Assembly: GCA_037074615.1 (NCBI GenBank)
Contig: CM073549.1
Span: 625,001-689,000, forward strand
DNA: 64,000 nucleotides
Source: Leucaena leucocephala
Taxonomy: Eukaryota > Streptophyta > Magnoliopsida > Fabales > Fabaceae
Reading direction: 5' to 3'
The notes beneath the pieces are model-generated. The model ran no database searches, had not been told where the DNA came from, and was given only the letters and a program-made list of their open reading frames with translations. Positions 1-13,556 of the stretch are shown one piece after another (positions within the stretch are counted from its first letter, which is position 1; each line of letters begins with the position of its first letter). The position numbers and the translations under genes were made by a program.

Positions 1-5
1 GCCAG

Positions 6-3000
6 GGGATGACTACAAGATAAAAGTTTGGAACTACAAGATGCATAGGTGCCTGTTTACTCTTTTGGGGCACCTGGATTATATCCGTACTGTGCAGTTT
101 CATCACGAGTTCCCATGGATTGTGAGTGCCAGTGATGATCAGACAATTCGTATTTGGAACTGGCAATCACGTAACTGCATATCTGTCTTGACTGGCCACA
201 ATCATTATGTAATGTGTGCATCTTTCCACCCTAAAGAGGACCTCGTTGTTTCTGCCTCATTGGATCAGACTGTTCGGGTTTGGGATATTAGTTCTCTTAA
301 AAAAAAGTCTGCTTCTCCTTCTCCTTCAGATGACTTGTTGAGACTTAGTCAGATGAATGCAGATCTTTTTGGTGGTATTGATGCTGTGGTTAAGTATGTT
401 TTGGAAGGTCACGATAGAGGAGTCAATTGGGCTGCATTCCATCCCACTCTCCCTCTCATTGTCTCAGGAGCAGATGATAGGCTGGTTAAAATTTGGAGAA
501 TGAATGGTAAGCCTCAAAAACAAGAAAATCTAAGTAACCGCTCTGTTTCTTCTCTCTTAGCTTTGCTATTGGATCTTTCTTGGATCCTTGTTAATAGATG
601 GGTTTTTTTCTACTCTTGTTGCTGTTTACTCGATTTATGATGAATACGAGGGTTTTAGGCCCCTTAAAAAGAATGTTATAAGGATATTGTTAGCTGAGAT
701 TTTTGGTTGAAAGTAAGCATAAGCGCATTCTGTTTCCTGTTTTTAGCTATAATATAGATTGAGTAACTCCTCCTTTTATTTGTTTCGCATGCCATTATTT
801 TTATTATTATTTTGGTAAAGCATGCCATTATTTTAAAACAAGGTAATAGAGTAGCTTCTTGTTTTGTTTACAGAGACAAAGGCTTGGGAAGTGGACGCTT
901 TAAGGGGGCACATGAATAATGTATCATGTGTTATGTTCCATTTAAAACAAGACATAATTGTCTCCAATTCTGAGGACAAAAGTATTCGAGTATGGGATGC
1001 AACGAAGAGGACTGGGATTCAAACTTTTCGACGGGAGCATGACCGCTTTTGGATTCTTGCTACACACCCTGAAATGAATCTGTTGGCAGCTGGTCATGAT
1101 AGTGGTATGATTGTCTTTAAACTGGAGAGAGAACGACCAGCCTTTGCAGTTAGTGGAGACTCTCTGCTCTATACTAAGGACCGGTTTTTGAGACACTATG
1201 AGTTTTCAACACAACGGGATACACAAGTTCTTTCAATTCGACGACCTGGTCTCAATCAAAGTCCAAAAACTCTTTCCTACAGTCCAACTGAAAATGCTGT
1301 CCTCCTTTGTTCAGATGTAGATGGGGGATCTTATGAGTTATATATCATATCCAAGGATGGCATTGGTAGGGGTGATATGCAAGATGCAAAGAAAGGAGCT
1401 GGGGCATCAGCTCTTTTTGTGGCTCGGAACAGGTTTGCTGTGCTTGATAAAAGTAACAACCAAGTTCTATTGAAGAATTTGAAGAATGAGCTTGTTAAAA
1501 AGGGTGCTCTCCCGATAGCCACAGATGCTATCTTCTATGCTGGAACAGGTAACCTATTATGCAGGGCAGAGGATAGGGTGGTTATATTTGATCTTCAGCA
1601 GAGGATAATTCTTGGTGAACTTCAGACACCCTTTGTCAAGTATGTTATTTGGTCTAATGATATGGAACGTGTTGCCTTGCTCAGCAAACATGCCATTGTC
1701 ATCGCTAGCAAGAAGCTTGTACATCAATTTACTCTGCATGAGACAATCCGTGTAAAAAGTGGAGGCTGGGATGACAATGGTGTTTTTATTTACACAACTT
1801 TAAATCACATCAAATACTGTCTTCTAAACGGAGATAGTGGCATAATAAAAACACTTGATGTCCCAATTTACATTACAAAGATTTCTGGAAATACAATCTT
1901 CTGCTGGGATCGAGATGGGAAAAGCAGGGCCATAGTTATTGATGCCACCGAGTATTTGTTCAAACTTTCTCTGCTGAGGAAAAGGTATGATCTTGTTATG
2001 AACATGATAAGAAACTCACAACTCTGTGGGCAGGCTATGATTGCTTATCTACAACAGAAGGGTTTTCCTGAGGTCGCACTTCATTTTGTTAAGGATGAGA
2101 GAACTCGGTTCAATTTGGCTCTTGAGAGTGGTAACATTCAGATAGCAGTTGCATCAGCTACAGCAATTGATGAGAAAGATCACTGGTATCGGCTGGGAGT
2201 TGAGGCTCTTCGCCAGGGTAATACTGGTATAGTGGAGTATGCATACCAGAGGACCAAAAATTTGGAGAGATTGTCATTCCTTTATCTTATAACTGGAAAC
2301 ATGGACAAACTTTCCAAAATGTTGAAAATTGCTGAAGTCAAGAATGATGTGATGGGTCAATTTCATGATGCCTTATATTTGGGTGATGTCAGTGAACGTG
2401 TTAAGATCTTGGAAAATGCAGGCCATCTGCCTCTTGCTTACATCAGTGCATCAGTTCATGGGTTGAATGATGTCGCTGAACGTCTCGCAGCTGAACTGGG
2501 GGATAATATTCCTTCTTTGCCAGAGGGAAAAGTACCAACTCTCCTGATGCCCCCATCCCCCATTTTTTCTGCTGGTGATTGGCCTCTTCTGAGGGTTATG
2601 CGAGGCATATTTGAAGGTGGGCTTGACAATATTGGCCATGATGGGATTGATGAAGAGGATGAAGCTGCTGATGGTGACTGGGGTGAGAGTCTAGACGTGG
2701 GGGAGGAAGATGTCTTACAAAATGGGGATGTGACGAGCATTCTGGAGGATGGAGATGCAGCTGAAGAAAAAGGAGGAGGATGGGATCTTGAAGATCTTGA
2801 ACTTCCTCCCGAATTAGATACCCCTAAGACTGCTGTAAAAACCCATTCCACAGTGTTTGTTGCCCCAACATTTGGCATGCCAGTGAACCAGATATGGATC
2901 CAGAAATCATCTCTTGCAGCTGAACAGGCTGCTGCTGGCAACTTTGAGACTGCGATGCGGTTGCTTAATAGGCAACTTGGCATTAAAAATTTTGCTCCTT

Positions 3001-3809
3001 TAAAATCTCTGTTTCTTGATCTTCATGCTGGTAGCCATTCATATATGTGTGCATTTCCATCAGTTCCAGTGGTTTCACTGGCAGTAGAGAGAGGATGGAT
3101 TGCGTCTGCTAGCCCAAATGTGAGGGGTCCACCAGCACTCGTGTTCAATTTCTCCCAATTGGAAGAGAAGCTTAAAGCTGGTTATAGGGCAACAACATCT
3201 GGGAAATTCAATGAGGCTCTTCGGCTTCTCACTAGCATTCTTCATACAATTCCTGTTATTGTCGTTGAGTCAAGAAGGGAAGTTGATGAAGTGAAGGAGT
3301 TAGTTATCATTGTTAAAGAATATGTCTTGGGACTGCAAATGGAGCTGAAGAGAAGGGAAATGAAGGATAATCCAGTGCGCCAGCAAGAGCTTGCAGCATA
3401 TTTCACTCACTGCAACCTTCAAATGCCTCACCTGAGGCTTGCCTTGCTAAATGCGATGACTGTCTGCTACAAGGCAAGGAACCTTGCCACCGCTGCTAAT
3501 TTTGCCAGGAGGCTGCTTGAGACCAATCCCACCATTGAAAACCAAGCTAAGACAGCGAGACAAGTGCTAACAGCTGCAGAAAAGAATATGACAGATGCCA
3601 CTGAATTGAACTATGATTTCCGGAACCCATTTGTGATTTGTGGTGCAACGTATGTGCCAATTTATCGAGGACAGAAGGATGCCTCTTGCCCATATTGTAG
3701 TTCCCGGTTCGTGCCTAGTCAGGAGGGGCAGCTATGTACTGTTTGTGACCTTGCAGTTGTAGGGGCAGATGCTTCTGGTTTACTATGTTCTCCTGCGCAG
3801 ATACGTTGA
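6..3809 (+). CDS. alpha-COP: Coatomer subunit alpha (alpha-COP), copy 1, 5'-partial
   Basis: Alpha-COP is the large subunit of the COPI coat. It recognises dilysine cargo tails through its WD40 propellers and drives retrograde Golgi-to-ER vesicle transport in the cytosol. Two coding exons are visible, 6-506 and 874-3809; the first exon lies left of the window. Base 6 follows an AG acceptor and matches the start of exon 2 in the neighbouring copy. WD40 repeats fill the N-terminal part (for example [13 protein letters not shown] and [13 protein letters not shown]). A helical solenoid follows, then a short acidic linker (about bases 2640-2800), then the C-terminal domain with paired CPYC and CTVC cysteines that contacts epsilon-COP. 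The reading frame is open throughout, so this is a live gene rather than a pseudogene. It is the upstream member of a direct tandem pair with the gene at 6732. By eye about 85-90% of residues match, and small indels (SPSPSD after the KKK stretch, a shorter RRPG loop) separate the two. Confidence 0.95.
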
Positions 3810-5269
3810 TTAAAGTAACGGACAAGAACCATACTTCAACCACAGTTTCATGTCACCATTTAGAAGGAATGAGATTGTTTGATCCCCGACTCTTAGCATA
3901 TAAAGATAACTGATAGCAATGGCAAACAAGTTCCCCTGGGCCTGTTAATCGCCTTTTTATGCCATCTTCTTACTTCTATTTAGTTGATAATGGTTTTTAA
4001 TATAATGAGGCAACAAGCACATTTCGGTAATTCACCCTTTGGCTATTTTTGTTCGTTGTTCAAAGGCAAGAATGCTCTCCTTTTTTTATAATTATTTTTC
4101 ATATAGGGCGGCAAACTTGTGAATGCAAGCAGGTGCCGATGGGCAATGCTTCTTATTTTTCTCTGACAAATCAATGTTTCAATTGATTGGCTGTGAAAGA
4201 AATACTTTGGTTTGAGTAGTTATAATAGAAGCTAAACTGCCATCCTCTCAGAGCTGTATGTGAGCGACACTATCTCAGCAGTGGTAACTTCTGTAGAAAA
4301 TCCATTTTGATATGGGGCCTTGCATATTTGCCGGTAAACTTGGCAGTGACGAACATTTGCCGGTGGGTCTTGACGGAAAAAGAGAGCCCAGAAAAGGAAG
4401 TGGGGCGGGAAAATCGTAGTAGGTTGTCCGCTTGATAAGTTGGAAACGAGTTTCCAATGGGAATTATGAAGCAATTAGAAGTTGTTCCTTTGTTGAAGTT
4501 GGCATATTAGCTTGAAATAAACGTGGTTGTTGCTCAAACTGAGGTGCCGATGGTTAAATTGATTAATGTCTGCGGTCAGCAGTTGTAGTTATGAAAACCG
4601 GATCAAAATTTGTTAAAAAGACCGGTGAACTTGTGTCAGAATTGGTCTGGTCAAGAGAGAAAACCCATCAAAAAATAGGGGGGAAAATAGTGAGATTATC
4701 AGGGAAATCGTTTATACTCTTCTAATCCTTAATATATAATCTAATTAGAAGATTGATCATAATTTTAAATATAAAATTTATTTTTTATATTTATTAATTT
4801 TTTTAAATTATCCTTATTAATACTCTTTCAACTATAATTAAATAAGAGGGGGAGGGAGGAATTTAAGAAGAATAATTATAGTATTTTAAAAAAATGATAA
4901 CATTTTAACTAATTTGTATAATTTAATTAAATTAATTAAATAAGTCTTATATTAAATTAAAGATATAAAAAGTAACTTTCATTTTCCAACTTTATAGTTA
5001 ATATAAAAAATAACATTATTTTGAAATATCCTTCTTCCTATATTTTAATGTGATATAACCATTATTTTAAGAAATTACATTTCACTCGAAAATTACATCA
5101 AGATGGGCATCCTCTTATATAAAACAATAATTTATGTGTAAAAATAACATATCAAATCTAAAAAATGTTAAACTTTTATTGTCATTATTTTTATTATAAT
5201 TATTCATTATTAAGATTAATTTAATAAGTTTTATTATAGTAGATTGTTGATTGATTGTTTTGAGATTAA

Positions 5270-5352
5270 ATATTTCTCTAATCCTAAATATAAAATTTAT
5301 TTTTTAGTACATCGTTATAAATTAAATTTTATGTTTATGATTAGAGGAATAT
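5270..5352. repeat. Short foldback (MITE-like) element
   Basis: Two arms of about 30 bases, at 5270-5299 and 5323-5352, are inverted complements with a few mismatches (left arm begins ATATTTCTCTAATCC, the right arm read backwards begins ATATTCCTCTAATCA). The unit is about 83 bp with almost no spacer. The target duplication is too short to identify. It may be an old MITE or a chance AT-rich palindrome. Confidence 0.45.
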
Positions 5353-6314
5353 ATGGTTATGATTTAATTTTAATTTATTTGATTCGAATAAAGTAAATAT
5401 TAAGTTATGAAATTAGCAATAGTTTTTTATCTCTTTGATGTTATAATATATGAAATAAAAGAATATATCTCTATTATATTTAATATAAAATATAATTTAT
5501 AATATAATTATATTATAAACTAAATTTTTATATTAAGTCCAATGCCACCACAATTGTAGGACACTTTGATGTTTATAAGATTAAATATATTATTTTTTCT
5601 ACTTTATTCAATTAGTAACCAGACTTCGCTGTTCATCAAATACTGTCCCTAATATTTCCTACTTTATCAATTATCCGATTGGTAAGTATACTTTTTGTTG
5701 TTTACAAAATTAAATATATTATTCTTCCTCTTTTAATATTTCTGCAAAGTGTCCCTAATGTATTTTCTTGGCTTGCTTCTGTATTCGTCTGGTTTTCTTG
5801 GTTTTTTCTGGCATGGGAATTTGACTTCATCAATTTCTTTCTTCTGCTTCTTTAATTTTATTTTAATCTTGTATCGATTTCTTCATAATACATTCTTACT
5901 TAAAAAGTAAGCTAAATATGAACCACCGCTGATGGCCCCAAAAAAAAATGAACAACCACGAAAACATGGCATTGAATTTTCTATTCACCCCGCATCGTTC
6001 CACAAGTCAGTGAAATGAAAAGAGAAAACATAAAATGAAAAGAAAAAAAAAATAAGACAGGTTGATTGGAACTGTGCAAATAAAAAGGCGTTTCGAAATT
6101 TCCATTCGTGCAGTTCTTAAATTGCAAAATTCCACACACACTCTCTCTCCTTTCCTTCCCATTCTCCGCTAAAACTACAGACACTACACAAGCCAGAGCC
6201 AGATCTCATCTCAAGAGAGGTCTGAAAATCCGTCTCCTCTCTCCACTTTCGATCCAATTATCCTCTTTTACGAATCTCTGCAACTTCTATCTTTATATAT
6301 GCATGTTAATGCAG

Positions 6315-6699
6315 GTCTGTCGGTGAACTTGATTGTAGATGCGTTAAATTGTCTGTTGAACGTGATTTCTTCACCGTAATTAGATCTGTGGTAAAGTTTC
6401 TTTGTTATCATATGATCATTGGGATTTAAATCAATTGGGTGATTCCATGTGGTGGGTTTTTTGTTTTTCTCTCCCCTGTCTAATTAGTTGGTACATGTGG
6501 GAAAATGCTGGACGATTTTGATTCTTATATTGGAAATTTTATATCCCGTAATTCCGTTTGGCTTTATAGAGTTCTTTTTGTAATTCAACATAAATATTAT
6601 TGATGATTTTACGTGTGAATTGAGTTTGCCGTTGGAATTCAGTTTGATCTGGTTTTGATTCTGATGGAATGGGAATTCTAAAGCAATTGGATTGTGCAG
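6315..6699 (+). other. Probable 5' UTR intron of alpha-COP copy 2
   Basis: A CAG|GTCTGT donor at 6314/6315 and an ATTGTGCAG acceptor ending at 6699 bracket a T-rich segment 32 bases before the start codon. The flanking upstream DNA is the CT-rich tract typical of plant leaders. Splicing here is inferred from signals only. Confidence 0.4.
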
Positions 6700-6731
6700 A
6701 GACTGTGTTTGTGATACGGTGATTGAGGAAG

Positions 6732-9700
6732 ATGTTGACGAAGTTCGAGACCAAAAGTAATAGAGTGAAGGGGCTTAGTTTCCACAGCAAGAGACCGTGG
6801 ATCCTTGCGAGTCTTCACAGTGGCGTGATCCAGCTATGGGACTACCGAATGGGCACCCTGATTGACAGATTCGATGAGCATGATGGACCTGTTCGAGGTG
6901 TTCATTTCCATAACTCTCAGCCTCTCTTTGTTTCTGGAGGTACCTTATTTACGACGCCACTATGTTACTTTTCTTTCTGTATGTTTGATCACTATCTTCG
7001 CTGTCCGTTTAGTATCTGATCCACTGATTCTTAATCTGAGTGATTATCAGATAAAGAATAAATGGTGGTCCTTGCTTTCGTTTTCTTCTTTTGTGTTTGT
7101 ATTTTAAACTGCATAAAATAGAATGCAAGTTTAGAAAAATTACTTACAAGATGCCTCTTGTTTATTGTTTATTTGTCCTCCATGGAATAATTTGCCTTGT
7201 CAATTTAACTTTTGTTGCCCCATCTTATTCTGTTACACTCTTCCTTTGGCGTATACTTGCCCCAGGATGGTGCAACAGGTAATGCCAAGAGCAATAAGGA
7301 GACGGAATGAGCTTTATTGATTGTCAAGATTTATTTGAGCTGTTTTTAATGCATGGGATGTACTCGGGCCATAATTGAACTCTCGATTGGAAACTATGTG
7401 ACTGATATGAATATAGGTTTAGACAACATTTGGACGTTACGTGTTGTCCTGATGTTTGGATTTTTTTTTTTTTTTTTATGTTTGGGTTCTTTTGGTTGCT
7501 TGGGATGTGGCAGATTTTCATTTCTTACTGGGTGCATGTGGCAAGGAGGGATTTCACTTCTCAATGATTTTTATTATTATTTTTTCCTGTGGACAGGGGA
7601 TGATTACAAGATTAAGGTTTGGAACTACAAGTTGCACAGATGTTTGTTTACTCTTTTAGGACACCTCGATTATATTCGTACGGTGCAATTTCATCACGAA
7701 AACCCATGGATTGTGAGTGCTAGTGATGACCAGACCATTCGCATTTGGAACTGGCAGTCACGTACCTGTATGTCTGTTTTAACTGGCCACAACCATTACG
7801 TTATGTGTGCCTTGTTCCACCCAAAAGAGGATCTTGTCGTGTCAGCCTCCTTGGATCAGACTGTTCGTGTATGGGATATTGGCGCTCTCAAGAGGAAGTC
7901 TGGGTCTCCTGCGGATGACATACTGCGACTGAGTCAAATGAACACAGATCTCTTTGGTGGCGTTGATGCGGTTGTTAAGTACGTCTTGGAAGGTCATGAT
8001 CGTGGTGTCAATTGGGCTTCATTTCATCCCACACTGCCTCTCATTGTCTCAGGAGCTGATGACCGGCAACTGAAACTCTGGAGGATGAATGGTAGGTATA
8101 GAACTTAGTTATATACTTTATGGAGTCCTGAATAATAATTAATTGGAAACATATATGGCTTTTCATTTCTTATTCTAAATATTGAGCAGGCTACATTTTT
8201 ACCAAGCGATTGACTCTAGTCTGATCATTTGGATTAGTTTTGAGGAACTTGCGTGTATTTGTTGGCATGAAATTACAGGTCCAAGGCAGTTATTACATGA
8301 ATTAACATTTATAGGCTTTGTTTTACCGTAAAAGGGCGTAGTAGTTAAAAATTTGAAAGTACTTTCCAATGTTTTTAATAAAATATACTTTATTTTCCAG
8401 ACACTAAAGCATGGGAAGTTGACACGTTGAGAGGGCACATGAATAATGTTTCATGCGTTATGTTCCATGCCAAACATGATATCATTGTGTCAAATTCTGA
8501 GGATAAAAGCATTCGTGTATGGGATGCAACAAAGCGGACTGGAATTCAAACATTCCGCCGAGAGCATGACCGATTTTGGATTCTTGCAGCACATCCTGAA
8601 ATGAATCTGTTGGCAGCTGGTCATGACAATGGCATGATTGTCTTTAAGCTGGAGAGAGAAAGGCCAGCTTTTGTAGTTAGTGGTGACTCTCTGTTCTTCA
8701 CAAAAGATAGGTTTTTACGTTTTCATGAATTTTTAACGCAGAGAGAGACACAAGTACTCCCAATTCGACGACCTGGTTCTTTAAACCTCAATCAAAGCCC
8801 AAAGACTCTTTCTTATAGCCCAACTGAAAATGCTGTTCTTCTTTGTTCGGATGTTGATGGTGGATCTTATGAGTTGTACTCTATATCCAAGGACAGTTTG
8901 GGCAGGGGTGACATGCAAGAAGCAAGGAGAGGACTGGGAGGATCAGCGGTCTTTGTGGCTCGAAACAGATTTGCTGTGCTTGACAAAAGCAACAACCAAG
9001 TCCTTGTAAAGAATTTGAAGAATGAGCTCGTAAAAAAAAGTGCCCTCCCAATTCCCACCGATGCTATTTTCTATGCTGGAACAGGGAACTTGCTGTGTAG
9101 GTCAGAGGACAGGGTTGTTATATTTGATCTTCAGCAGAGAATTATTGTTGGTGATCTTCAAACCCCTTTTATTAAGTATGTCGTCTGGTCTAATGAAATG
9201 GAAAATGTTGCCTTACTCAGCAAGCACGCCATTATTATTGCAAGCAAGAAGCTTGTGCACCAGTGCACACTCCATGAAACAATTCGTGTAAAAAGTGGAG
9301 GCTGGGATGACAATGGCGTATTTATTTACACAACATTAAATCACATCAAATACTGTCTTCCTAGCGGGGATAGTGGAATAATTAAAACACTTGATGTCCC
9401 CATTTATATTGCGAAGGTTTCTGGAAACACAATATTCTGCTTGGATCGGGATGGTAAATGCAAATCTATTGTCATTGATGCGACTGAATATATTTTTAAA
9501 CTTTCTCTGTTAAAGAAAAGATATGACCTTGTCATGAATGTGATAAGGAATTCACAGCTTTGTGGGCAGGCTATGATTGCTTATCTACAACAGAAAGGAT
9601 TTCCTGAGGTTGCTCTTCATTTTGTGAAAGATGAGAGAACTCGATTTAATTTGGCCTTAGAGAGTGGGAACATTCAAGCTGGAGTTGCATCAGCTACAGC

Positions 9701-11351
9701 AATTGATGAGAAAGATCATTGGTATCGTTTGGGGGTGGAGGCACTTCGTCAAGGAAATGCTGGTATAGTAGAGTATGCATACCAGAGGACCAAAAATTTT
9801 GAGAGACTGTCTTTCCTTTATCTCATCACTGGTAACATGGACAAACTTTCCAAGATGTTGAAAATCGCTGAAGTTAAAAATGATGTGATGGGTCAGTTTC
9901 ACAATGCCTTGTATCTGGGTGATATCTACGAGCGTGTTAAGATTTTGGAAGCGGTGGGTCATTTGCCTCTTGCTTATGTCACTGCATCGGTCCATGGGCT
10001 ACGTGATGTTGCTGAACGTATTGCAACTGAACTTGGGGAGAATGTCCCACCTTTGCCTGATGGAAAAACGCCGTCCCTTTTGATGCCACCATCACCTGTC
10101 ATGTCCGGTGGTGATTGGCCCCTTCTAAGGGTCATGCGAGGCATCTTTGAAGGGGGCTTTGACAATATTGGTCAGGCTTCTGCTGATGAAGAGTATGAGG
10201 CTGCTGATGGAGATTGGGGTGAGGAGCTTGACATGGTTGATGTGGATGGTTTACAGAATGGAGACGTTTCTGCAATTTTGGAGGATGGAGAAGTGCGTGA
10301 AGATAACGATGAAGAGGATGGATGGGAGATGGAAGACTTAGAGCTGCCTCCTGAAGCTGACACTCCAAAATCTTCCTCCGGTATGCGATCTTCAGTTTTT
10401 GTTGCCCCACAACCTGGCATGCCGGTAAGCCAGATATGGATCCAGAGGTCATCTCTTGCAGCTGATCATGCTGCTGCTGGAAATTTTGATACTGTAATGA
10501 GGCTACTGAACCGACAACTTGGGATTAAAAATTTTGCCCCCTTGAGATCCATGTTTCTTGATCTTTATAGCAGCAGCCATTCCTATCTGCTTGCATTTTC
10601 GTCTGCTCCAATAATAACACTTGCAGTTGAAAGAGGTTGGACTCAGTCATCTAGTCCAAATGTAAGAGGCCCACCTGCTCTTCCTTTCAAGTTGTCCCAA
10701 CTGGATGAAATGCTCAAAGCTGGTTATAAGTTAACAACAGCCGGGAAATTCACTGAAGCTCTACGGACATTCATTAATATCCTTCATACAATCCCTTTGA
10801 TTGTAGTTGAGTCAAGGAGAGACGTGGATGATGTGAAGGAATTGATTATCATAGTCAAAGAGTATGTTTTGGGTCTGAAGATAGAGCTGAAGAGGAGGGA
10901 AATTAAGGATGACCCAGCACGCCAGCAGGAACTTGCAGCATATTTCACCCATTGCAACCTTCAGACCCCTCACTTGAGGCTGGCTTTGCTGAATGCAATG
11001 TCTGTCTGCTACAAGGCAAAGAACCTTTCCACAGCTGCAAACTTTGCCAGGAGGCTACTTGAGACCAATCCTACTATTGAAAACCAAGCTAAGACTGCTA
11101 GGCAAGTACTGGCAGCTGCAGAAAGGAATATGACTGATGCCACACAACTGAACTATGATTTCCGAAACCCATTTGTGACTTGTGGTGCAACCTATGTACC
11201 AATTTATCGAGGACAGAAGGATATCTCATGCCCATATTGCATGTCCCGTTTTGTGCCAAGCCAGGAGGGGCAGCTTTGTGCCGTCTGTGATCTTGCAGTG
11301 ATTGGCGCAGATGCTTCTGGATTACTCTGTTCACCTTCCCAAGTAAGGTGA
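6732..11351 (+). CDS. alpha-COP: Coatomer subunit alpha (alpha-COP), copy 2, complete
   Basis: Three coding exons, 6732-6939, 7597-8091 and 8401-11351, join to 1217 residues, the usual length for plant alpha-COP. The start [17 protein letters not shown] is the canonical family N terminus; an upstream in-frame TTG at 6723 is not used. Introns follow GGAG|GTACC and AATG|GTAGG and end at ACAG and CCAG. Six to seven WD40 repeats occupy about residues 1-310, giving the propeller that reads KKxx cargo tails. An alpha-solenoid shared with beta'-COP follows, then an acidic spacer (about residues 820-890) and the C-terminal domain with CPYC and CAVC cysteine pairs. The protein acts in the COPI coat on Golgi membranes. 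It lies 2.9 kb downstream of copy 1 in the same orientation, and intron positions and phases are identical wherever both can be seen, so the pair arose by whole-gene tandem duplication. Confidence 0.97.
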
Positions 11352-13556
11352 TTGCTCTGGTGGTCTATAGGGAGCATTTTTCAATTCATTTCTAGTCAGT
11401 TTTCTGCAGAAGATACAAGCCCATTGGTCTACTAATATTTCCTCGTAGAAATTAGGTATAGTCCGGAAGAAATACTGTTTGAGTGGTCTTTTTTTAAAAA
11501 AAAAAAATATTCTATTAAATTGAAATTCTTTCTCATCGTAATAAAACTGTCATACTTTGGGTGGGGTTAGTTTTCGGTACAGAAAAGAGTGAAGGGCCGC
11601 ACTTAGATGAGATGATGGGTTATAGGGTACCTAACTTGCTTGAGTTGCGGTTCTTGCAGATACATTCGGCAAAATGCATTTCATTTGTGTTTAGTCGAGG
11701 TTTCATTCATTTAGTTGTAAGACAATGCTGCTTCTATCATAATTCAGTGACTCCCTATTCTTTATTTGACTGTCGGTGCCCCTTCATTGATCATCGGAAT
11801 TGTAATCCCGCTTTAACCTTTTAGCCTTTTTAACTGTAGATGATTGTTGGTTGCCTTAATTCATTGCGTTATATATAATTTACACACATAATCATTCCTC
11901 ACTAGATCTGACGTGATGTCAGGATTAGAATTTTATTTTATATAGAAACTTTGTCGGACCTCGAGTTCTTACCTGCGTATTGAAATTTCAGGATTCTAAC
12001 ACGCCCATCTTGGATTTGTTAGAGACGAGCGAACTGATATTGCTTTATCACGAGTAGTTCTTAACAAACATTAGCAGACTGCCTCACCGGCATAATCAGA
12101 ATTCCGATCCATCTATATTATAAGCTTTTTAGTTTCTGAAAATAATATTTTGATTTAATGAAAATATGAAATTTAGACAAATTAAATCTGAATAGTCCAA
12201 ATTTCATCTCAGAACAACACTGCTTAATCTGAAATCCTGTCATTGCGATGAGACATGTATTTGCTCTTAAAGAGAAAAAGAAGTTTGGGGGGCGGAGGGT
12301 CGGGAAGCACTGTCTTTGTCAAGTCGGTATTGATTTTTAATGCGCATATGTTAAAAAATGTTAGTGTTGTAGCATCAAGCGACATAAGACATCGACAGAT
12401 TACAAAAACATGCCTACAATCAGAGCATATAATTAATAGTACCATATATTTTTTATTATAATAAAATGTGATCATTATAGAAAGTCAATTTATGCTGCAA
12501 GTGTTTGTTTATTCAAAGTGCTGACAACTCGGTTGAAGCATCTTTCCATTTATTGTCCTGACTCCATTTACCCTCCATTATAAATTATGCTTCAAAACAC
12601 TATTACCAATTCGGCCATTTCCCCCTTGAAATAGAAGAGGAACAAATTACAGGTGTCTCTGTCTACTATGATTAACTCTAAAACTCTATAATCTCCTGTT
12701 TGTCCCTTTCCCAAAAAAACTACACCCAATATAAGTTCGCACAAATCTCCAAAGGAAAAAAAGTAGATCGAGTTGATCTATTGATCAAGTGCAAAGAATA
12801 GTTGAAAGACTCATAAATTTTTTTTTTAATCACATAAAATTTTAAAGGGTATTCATTCATTTTTCTCCCTTTATATTTATATATAAATAATGACCACTAC
12901 AGAAGATCGTTCCAAATAAACGGAAAGACTACTTAATATAAGCATGAAAGTGTATAAAAGCTATCTTGATATGACAAAAAATACATAATATATTTAAGTG
13001 GCAATTGAAGTAAAATATCGTCGCGCTCGCGGGCGCACAGTTTCTCCCTGTATATCCCGTAGACTTGTGCTCCTTTAATTTGCCGATAAGTTCTTATATT
13101 AGTTATGTTTTTAGGTACGTACAATAAAAGCAGTTGTACGCACATCAACGACTGTCAAAATTGCAAATCAAGAGTTGTGTTGTATAGATCATAGGCTAAA
13201 TCCTCCAATCATTCAAGTTACTACCATAATCTTAATATATTAGTCACACACACACACACAAACAAAAACACATCGAGCTTAGATTCGTATGCAATTCAAA
13301 CTAGAATTGATTCTCCTGGTGTGAATAGTTTGCCATGGGGTAAATGTCATTGTATTCTTGAACTCAGTAGAAATGCTTATATATAATAATATATTTACAC
13401 ATAATTCTTCCAAACTAAAAAAGAAGAAAGTTCTTGCTTCCTTTTAATTTAGACCCATCATCATCATAATCACAGACAGACTATTAAAGGTGAAGAAGCT
13501 GAGAGAGCAGGAATTGAAAGAGTGATCTTCAGAAAACATATCTTGAATTTGATCCA
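11352..13556. other. Intergenic region, alpha-COP copy 2 to SRS
   Basis: This holds the alpha-COP 3' flank and the SRS upstream region. The short open frames here have no family resemblance. The last 200 bases before the SRS start contain TATA-like runs (near 13380) and a purine-rich leader. I see nothing else beyond simple repeats. Confidence 0.6.
13245..13260. repeat. (CA)8 microsatellite
   Basis: Eight CA units in a row, about 300 bases upstream of the SRS start codon. It is a plain dinucleotide repeat that is likely length-polymorphic. Confidence 0.9.

Larger units (their letters stand above)
3810..6731. other. Intergenic region between the alpha-COP copies; contains the 5' leader of copy 2
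   Basis: There is no convincing gene here. Bases 3810-4650 are the likely 3' UTR and downstream flank of copy 1. Bases 4690-5760 are extremely AT-rich and hold relics of small foldback elements; the stretch near 4711 resembles one end of the Stowaway-like element at 46322. A CT-rich tract at 6133-6165 and following bases look like the start of the copy 2 transcript. A plausible leader intron runs from CAG|GTCTGT at 6315 to TGCAG at 6699, which would place an intron in the 5' UTR just before the start codon at 6732. Confidence 0.5.

Noticed and set aside
4404..4412. A second GGCGGGAAA (E2F-type) motif downstream of alpha-COP copy 1
   Set aside because: It lies in a 3' flank with no start codon or cell-cycle gene nearby, so a chance match is more likely.
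11561..11824. Open frame of 87 codons downstream of alpha-COP copy 2
   Set aside because: It starts in the probable 3' UTR, has no recognisable domain and shows no splice continuation.
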